Source: Laetiporus sulphureus 93-53
Taxonomy: Eukaryota > Basidiomycota > Agaricomycetes > Polyporales > Laetiporaceae
NCBI RefSeq assembly: GCF_001632365.1
Contig: NW_024468607.1
Coordinates: 3,823-18,990 of the forward strand
Direction of reading: 5' to 3'
DNA length: 15,168 bases
Shown here piece after piece: positions 14,918 to 15,168 of the stretch. The translations under genes were made by a program, and so were the position numbers. Below the pieces are notes generated by a model. It searched no databases. It was given only the letters and a program-made list of their open reading frames with translations, and was not told the origin of the DNA. Within the stretch, counting starts at the first letter, position 1. Every line of letters begins with the position of its first letter.

Positions 14918-15168
14918 TGTCACAAAGCACCAAAGCACTTAACCCAATTAAGGGCAAGTCTGCTTTTGTGACCTGCACAAATGATCCCACATAAAAAGCC
15001 TGCCACAAGGGCTAGACTGAGGATGCGCGCAGTGGTATGCAGCCTGGAAAAGGGGCTCAAAGGGCCCTTAGCCTTATGCTCACAACTAGGGGGTGAATTG
15101 GCTGTTTAGGCCGCATACAATAGGATAATGAATCTAAGGTCTTCCCTTAGATTCTCATGGGCTTATAT
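14918..15168 (-). repeat. Second D-family LTR, U5-R end, runs off right edge
   Basis: Inverted copy of the right end of the D LTR (4971 back to about 4720) with roughly ten differences by eye. It starts TGTCACAAAGC at 14918 inside element C's RT and reaches its TATA box at the window edge (minus strand ATATAAG at about 15162-15168). Whether it is a solo LTR or the 3' LTR of a full element cannot be seen. Confidence 0.85.

Noticed and set aside
14649..15008. RT ORF of element C taken as starting at 15008
   Set aside because: The first 30 residues are D LTR sequence read through; the RT part begins only at about 14917.

Overview
The window looks like a stretch of repetitive DNA from a fungal nuclear genome, most likely a basidiomycete. 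It consists wholly of nested Ty3/gypsy (Metaviridae) LTR retrotransposons; I see no host gene, tRNA, rRNA or CRISPR array. The fungal assignment rests on chromodomain-type pol genes, Tf1-like self-priming signals, and a dUTPase placed after the chromodomain. It is an inference, since no single-copy gene is present.

Layout. Element A (minus strand, 1-3930, runs off the left edge) has a 5' LTR at 3274-3930 with perfect 8-bp ends, two extra ORFs (ORF1 2445-3239, ORF2 2107-2409), gag (216-2033) and the start of pol with the protease DSGA motif. A sits in the last few dozen bases of element D (plus strand), which is represented by its pol tail, a polypurine tract (3973-3985) and its 3' LTR (3986-4971). 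D abuts, and probably interrupts, the truncated 3' LTR of element B (4972-5301). Element B (minus strand, 4972-13312) has the order LTR - ORF1 - ORF2 - gag - pol (protease, reverse transcriptase, RNase H, integrase, chromodomain, dUTPase) - LTR. B sits inside the integrase of element C (minus strand, 13313-14917), and C's reverse transcriptase is in turn cut by a second copy of the D LTR in opposite orientation (14918 to the right edge). The inferred order of insertion is C, then B, then D, then A, with the second D copy entering C separately.

How the parts work together. A and B are diverged relatives with the same unusual plan. Each LTR carries a TATA box about 32-35 nt before a short motif. 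That motif is the exact reverse complement of the 12-13 nt just inside the 5' LTR, which is a self-priming arrangement, and the pairing covaries between A and B. Each leader has the 5' splice site CAGTAAGT about 115 nt after the predicted RNA start. ORF1 and ORF2 precede gag in both. ORF1 contains no methionine in either element, and the sense strand from RNA start to ORF2 is almost free of ATG. Gag ends in both with a -1 slippery heptamer (GGATTTT in A, GGGTTTT in B), with pol in the -1 frame.

Condition. All of A that is visible is open and may be recent. B and C are decayed: nearly all their in-frame stops are TGA where CGA is expected, plus one TAG in B. B's two LTR copies differ mostly at CpG sites, which points to cytosine deamination. 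The most notable material is the pre-gag ORF1/ORF2 module with its ATG-free leader, together with the covarying self-priming signal.
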